From Scytolyngbya sp. HA4215-MV1 (GTDB lineage Bacteria; Cyanobacteriota; Cyanobacteriia; Leptolyngbyales; Leptolyngbyaceae), in assembly GCA_019359045.1 (NCBI GenBank), contig JAHHIA010000005.1, positions 424,276 to 488,275 on the forward strand: a DNA stretch of 64,000 nt, in the 5' to 3' direction. Below the pieces are notes generated by a model. It ran no database searches and was not told the DNA's origin. It worked only from the letters and a program-made list of their open reading frames with translations. Of the stretch, positions 63,176-64,000 are shown in pieces. The first letter of the stretch is position 1; every line of letters begins with the position of its first letter. The position numbers and the translations under genes were made by a program.

Positions 63176-64000
63176 CCAACTGATTCGCCCGCACCACCGG
63201 ATCAAACCTGAGACTGGGGTCCCATTCCTTCGCCGTCTGAAAGCCCTTGATCGCTTCGTCAACTCTGCCTTTTTTAGCGAGTTCTTCACTATCGGCGACC
63301 AGGTTGGGGGCAGCAGCAAGACGACGAGCGGGGGTTTGGCAGGTGGTGAGCTTTTGTAGTTCAAACGGAGTATTGATTAAGTAAACCTCCAGCCAGTTGC
63401 AACCTTTCACTAAAAGCGTGTCGAGATCATCAATGGGCCACAGTTTGACGCTGCCATCGTATCCGCCGGTGGCCAGGGTTTTGCCATCCGCGGTCCAACT
63501 CACGCTCCTGACAATGCTTTGATTGGCGTTGAGGGTGGTAATGGGGGTGCCATCGCGGTTCCACAGTTTGACGCTGCCATCGTCTCCGCCGGTGGCCAGG
63601 GTTTTGCCATCCGCGGTCCAACTCACGCTCAAGACAATGCTTTGATTGGCGTTGAGGGTGGTAATGGGGGTGCCATCGCGGTTCCACAGTTTGACGCTGC
63701 CATCGGATCCGCCGGTGGCCAGGGTTTTGCCATCCGCGGTCCAACTCACGCTCATGACACTGCTTTGATTGGCGTTGAGGGTGGTAATGGGGGTGCCATC
63801 GCGGTTCCACAGTTTGACGCTGCCATCGTCTCCGCCGGTGGCCAGGGTTTTGCCATCCGCGGTCCAACTCACGCTCCAGACAATGCTTTGATTGGCGTTG
63901 AGGGTGGTAATGGGGGTGCCATCGCGGTTCCACAGTTTGACGCTGCCATCGTCTCCGCCGGTGGCCAGGGTTTTGCCATCCGCGGTCCAACTCACGCTCC
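63141..64000 (-). CDS. WD40-repeat protein, C-terminal part (5' end outside window)
   Basis: The last 285 residues are visible; the gene runs past base 64000. It has about four and a half WD40 repeats of 41 residues (consensus elements SVSWTADGKTLATGG, DGSVKLWNRDG, TPITTLNANQ), each ending in KLW instead of WD. They are followed by a C-terminal region (NWLEVYLINTPFELQKL, then a TPR-like ELAKKGRVDEAIKGFQTAKEWDPSL). In cyanobacteria such tails often end large NACHT/STAND ATPase-WD40 proteins, so the missing N-terminus may be an AAA-like switch domain; this is inference. The repeats are nearly identical in DNA. Confidence 0.88.
   Translation of the reverse strand, partial: SVSWTADGKTLATGGDDGSVKLWNRDGTPITTLNANQSIVWSVSWTADGKTLATGGDDGSVKLWNRDGTPITTLNANQSSVMSVSWTADGKTLATGGSDGSVKLWNRDGTPITTLNANQSIVLSVSWTADGKTLATGGDDGSVKLWNRDGTPITTLNANQSIVRSVSWTADGKTLATGGYDGSVKLWPIDDLDTLLVKGCNWLEVYLINTPFELQKLTTCQTPARRLAAAPNLVADSEELAKKGRVDEAIKGFQTAKEWDPSLRFDPVVRANQLAEEGKKVREMR
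63491..64000 (-). repeat. 123-bp tandem repeat coding for WD40 units
   Basis: The marker CGGTCCAA recurs at 63491, 63614, 63737, 63860 and 63983, exactly 123 bp apart. Differences between units are few and mostly at the codons for the residue after GG (Asp, Ser or Tyr) and the two residues before SVSW. Confidence 0.95.

Noticed and set aside
63430..63990. 186-codon second frame through the WD40 repeats
   Set aside because: Open only because the 123-bp unit is divisible by three and lacks stops in that frame; the protein is a repetitive Arg/His/Trp shadow.
1..64000. tRNA, rRNA or riboswitch genes
   Set aside because: I looked through the intergenic stretches for TpsiC-arm-like motifs and cloverleaf pairing and found none convincing. 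A covariance-model search would be needed to exclude small RNAs.

Overview
The window is cyanobacterial chromosome. It carries the magnesium-chelatase gene chlD, the photosystem II lipoprotein gene psbQ, an NtcA-type promoter in front of a urea ABC transporter (urtABCDE), a CAAD/CURT1-like thylakoid protein, the Omp85-lpxC-fabZ-lpxA-lpxB cell-envelope cluster, and many copies of the palindrome GCGATCGC that is over-represented in cyanobacteria. A glycosyltransferase resembling HpsE hints at a filamentous form. Genus cannot be fixed from the sequence.

Layout. (a) 1-7.46 kb, minus strand: one apparent seven-gene operon: sulfide:quinone oxidoreductase, ArsR-type regulator, SCP2-like protein, rhodanese, RND adaptor, an uncharacterised internally duplicated protein, and an RND permease cut by the window edge. 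It is read from a recognisable promoter whose -10 box lies in an inverted repeat. (b) 7.6-23.4 kb: a PsiE-like membrane protein, a 140-bp MITE, then a dense signalling region with a multi-PAS kinase and its Rcp-type regulator, a REC-kinase hybrid, a 914-residue OmpR/HPt/REC/degenerate-GGDEF protein, a membrane hybrid kinase, and a FIST-sensor/kinase/REC-GGDEF triad. (c) 23.6-35.7 kb: housekeeping and small genes (O-methyltransferase, FtsH, SbcD, DUF4168, ExbB, MIF-like tautomerase, flavin reductase, CBS-type kinase, thioredoxin-like ferredoxin, CAAD protein), with two gene-free stretches holding phased AGWCT arrays. (d) 35.7-44 kb: envelope cluster lpxB-lpxA-fabZ-lpxC-Omp85, then purC and a family 2 glycosyltransferase. 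(e) 44-51.5 kb: chlD, psbQ, a glycine/D-amino-acid oxidase-like gene, a TonB-like protein, a lipase and a metallophosphoesterase. (f) 51.6-59.4 kb: urea use, with ureE, ureF, ureG followed by urtABCDE. (g) 59.4-64 kb: secF, secD, an antitoxin-like gene with a broken PIN toxin, and the 3' part of a WD40-repeat gene made of nearly identical 123-bp units.

How genes work together. Urea would be imported by UrtABCDE and hydrolysed by a urease encoded elsewhere (ureABC are not here), which UreEFG load with nickel. The first operon could sense sulfide or reactive sulfur, oxidise it, handle the sulfane sulfur and export something through the RND pump. SecD and SecF assist protein export.

Most unexpected structure. 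The 857-bp gap at 32.4-33.3 kb holds about four copies of a diverged 64-bp unit in which the pentamer AGWCT (AGACT/AGTCT) is retained at phased spacings of 12, 12, 20 and 20 bp while the spacers have drifted. A second cluster with 12-bp phasing lies 2.8 kb away beside lpxB. Small mobile elements are frequent, including an 89-bp hairpin MITE present twice in opposite orientation with 9-bp target duplications; one copy has rewritten the end of ureE.
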